Of a stretch of DNA of 64,000 nucleotides, positions 63,410 through 64,000 are shown piece by piece. Numbering within the stretch: position 1 is the first letter of the stretch; the number at the start of each line of letters is the position of its first letter. The stretch is from Bacillota bacterium (GTDB lineage: Bacteria > Bacillota > Sulfobacillia > JAIMAT01). Under the pieces are notes generated by a model. The model was not told the DNA's origin. It saw nothing but the letters and a program-made list of their open reading frames with translations, and searched no databases. The position numbers and the translations under genes are program-made. The stretch lies in the NCBI GenBank assembly GCA_029961055.1, contig JASBVM010000051.1, positions 1 through 64,000 of the forward strand, written 5' to 3'.

Positions 63410-64000
63410 TCACGCCTCCCCGCTCGTGCTCTCCTCGCCGGGGCCCGGGGCCGCGGCGCCCTCGTCGCCGGCGCCGGCCCCGGCACCCGCTTCCGGGCCG
63501 CTGCCCTCCGCTGCGGCCTCTCTTGCGGCGGCCTTCGCCGCCTCCTCCCCCGTCCCGGCGGCGACGGCCACCAGGGCGGGGCGGAGGAGCCGATCCTTCA
63601 TCCGGTACCCCTTCCGGATCTCCTGGACGATCTCGCCCTCCGGGCGGCCGCTGCCCTCCACGCGCTGGACCGCCTCGTGGACCGCCGGATCGAAGGGCTG
63701 GCCGACGCCGGCCACGGCCTCCACGCCCAGGCGGGCGAGCGCCTCCCGCATCTGCCGCAGGGTCAGCTCCACGCCCTGGCGGAGCGCCTCGGCGGAGGAA
63801 GCCTGGGAGGCCAGGGCCCGCTCCAGGTTGTCCGCCACCGGCAGCAGCTCCAGCACCGCCGCGGCCACCCCGTCCGCCTTCCAGCGGCTCTGCTCCTGGA
63901 ACATCCGTCTCCGGTAGTTGTCGAAGTCGGCCTTCAGGCGCCGGGCGGTCTCCAGGTATTCTGCCGCCTGCGCCCGGACCTGCTCCAGCTCCCGTTCGAG
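63410..64000 (-). CDS. grpE: Nucleotide exchange factor GrpE, 3' part (gene continues past base 64000)
   Basis: GrpE opens the DnaK nucleotide pocket. The last 196 residues are present: a coiled-coil stretch ([20 protein letters not shown]), the conserved [29 protein letters not shown] and the C-terminal beta domain with [20 protein letters not shown] and [16 protein letters not shown] Gly/Ala/Glu tail of about 45 residues is unusual but in frame. The start lies beyond the window. It is 4 bases from dnaK. Confidence 0.97.
   Translation of the reverse strand, partial: LERELEQVRAQAAEYLETARRLKADFDNYRRRMFQEQSRWKADGVAAAVLELLPVADNLERALASQASSAEALRQGVELTLRQMREALARLGVEAVAGVGQPFDPAVHEAVQRVEGSGRPEGEIVQEIRKGYRMKDRLLRPALVAVAAGTGEEAAKAAAREAAAEGSGPEAGAGAGAGDEGAAAPGPGEESTSGEA

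Overview
The window is high-GC DNA from a spore-forming, aerobic, probably thermophilic Firmicute of the Thermaerobacter/Symbiobacterium/Limnochordia kind. The evidence is the Firmicutes order rpsU-yqfC-yqfD-phoH-pgpH-ybeY-dgkA-era-yqzL-recO-glyQS-(PPDK regulator)-ppdK-dnaG-rpoD, the sporulation genes yqfC/yqfD, an end-of-window grpE-dnaK-dnaJ-prmA-mtaB block, strong AGGAGG ribosome sites and frequent GTG/TTG starts. This is a lineage inference; the genus is not fixed by what is visible here.

Layout. 1-9.2 kb: 5' part of hutU, a DegV protein, plsY, a glycogen-debranching-type glycosidase, two decayed genes (a sugar-binding protein with an internal deletion and a frameshifted small membrane protein), then a lipoprotein, a PAP2-like membrane protein and an orphan secreted protein. 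9.5-15.6 kb: a complete ribose operon, lacI-type regulator-rbsK-rbsD-rbsA-rbsC-rbsB, with two operator palindromes in front and a strong hairpin behind. 15.7-17.1 kb: a cobalamin riboswitch controlling a lone BtuF-type binding protein. 17.2-23.3 kb: ctaG, a DinB protein, a coxG-coxM-coxS-mogA cluster without its large subunit, and a lone ctaD. 23.6-29.7 kb: a secreted lipase-like hydrolase, a DMT transporter, a frameshifted B12-dependent ribonucleotide reductase (nrdJ) behind two NrdR-like boxes, and a DUF1646 membrane protein. 29.8-31.2 kb: tRNA-Glu and tRNA-Val followed by a decayed integrase and a surface-protein remnant, i.e. an old integration site. 31.2-33.5 kb: an FTR-like iron-sulfur protein with a C-terminal TusA-like region, a DinB-GNAT fusion and a bifunctional-nuclease-family protein. 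33-55.2 kb: a 22-kb run of about 23 genes all on the minus strand (the housekeeping block above, with creatininase-type and M20 amidohydrolase genes plus maf appended after rpoD). 55.5-64 kb: an HxlR regulator, ddl, mtaB, a phosphoribosyltransferase, prmA, dnaJ, dnaK and partial grpE.

How it fits together: the riboswitch-controlled B12 uptake component and the B12-dependent reductase point to dependence on cobalamin. ctaD/ctaG and the molybdo-flavoprotein subunits point to aerobic respiration, perhaps with CO or a purine/aldehyde as electron donor. The ribose operon, glycosidase, hutU, creatininase-type and carbamoylase-type hydrolases indicate a heterotroph using sugars and nitrogenous compounds. 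I found no CRISPR array, intact insertion sequence or prophage, and no clearly new multi-gene system. The most interesting items are the large-subunit-less cox cluster, the two unusual domain fusions, the paired NrdR boxes with the broken nrdJ, and the eroded island at the tRNA pair.
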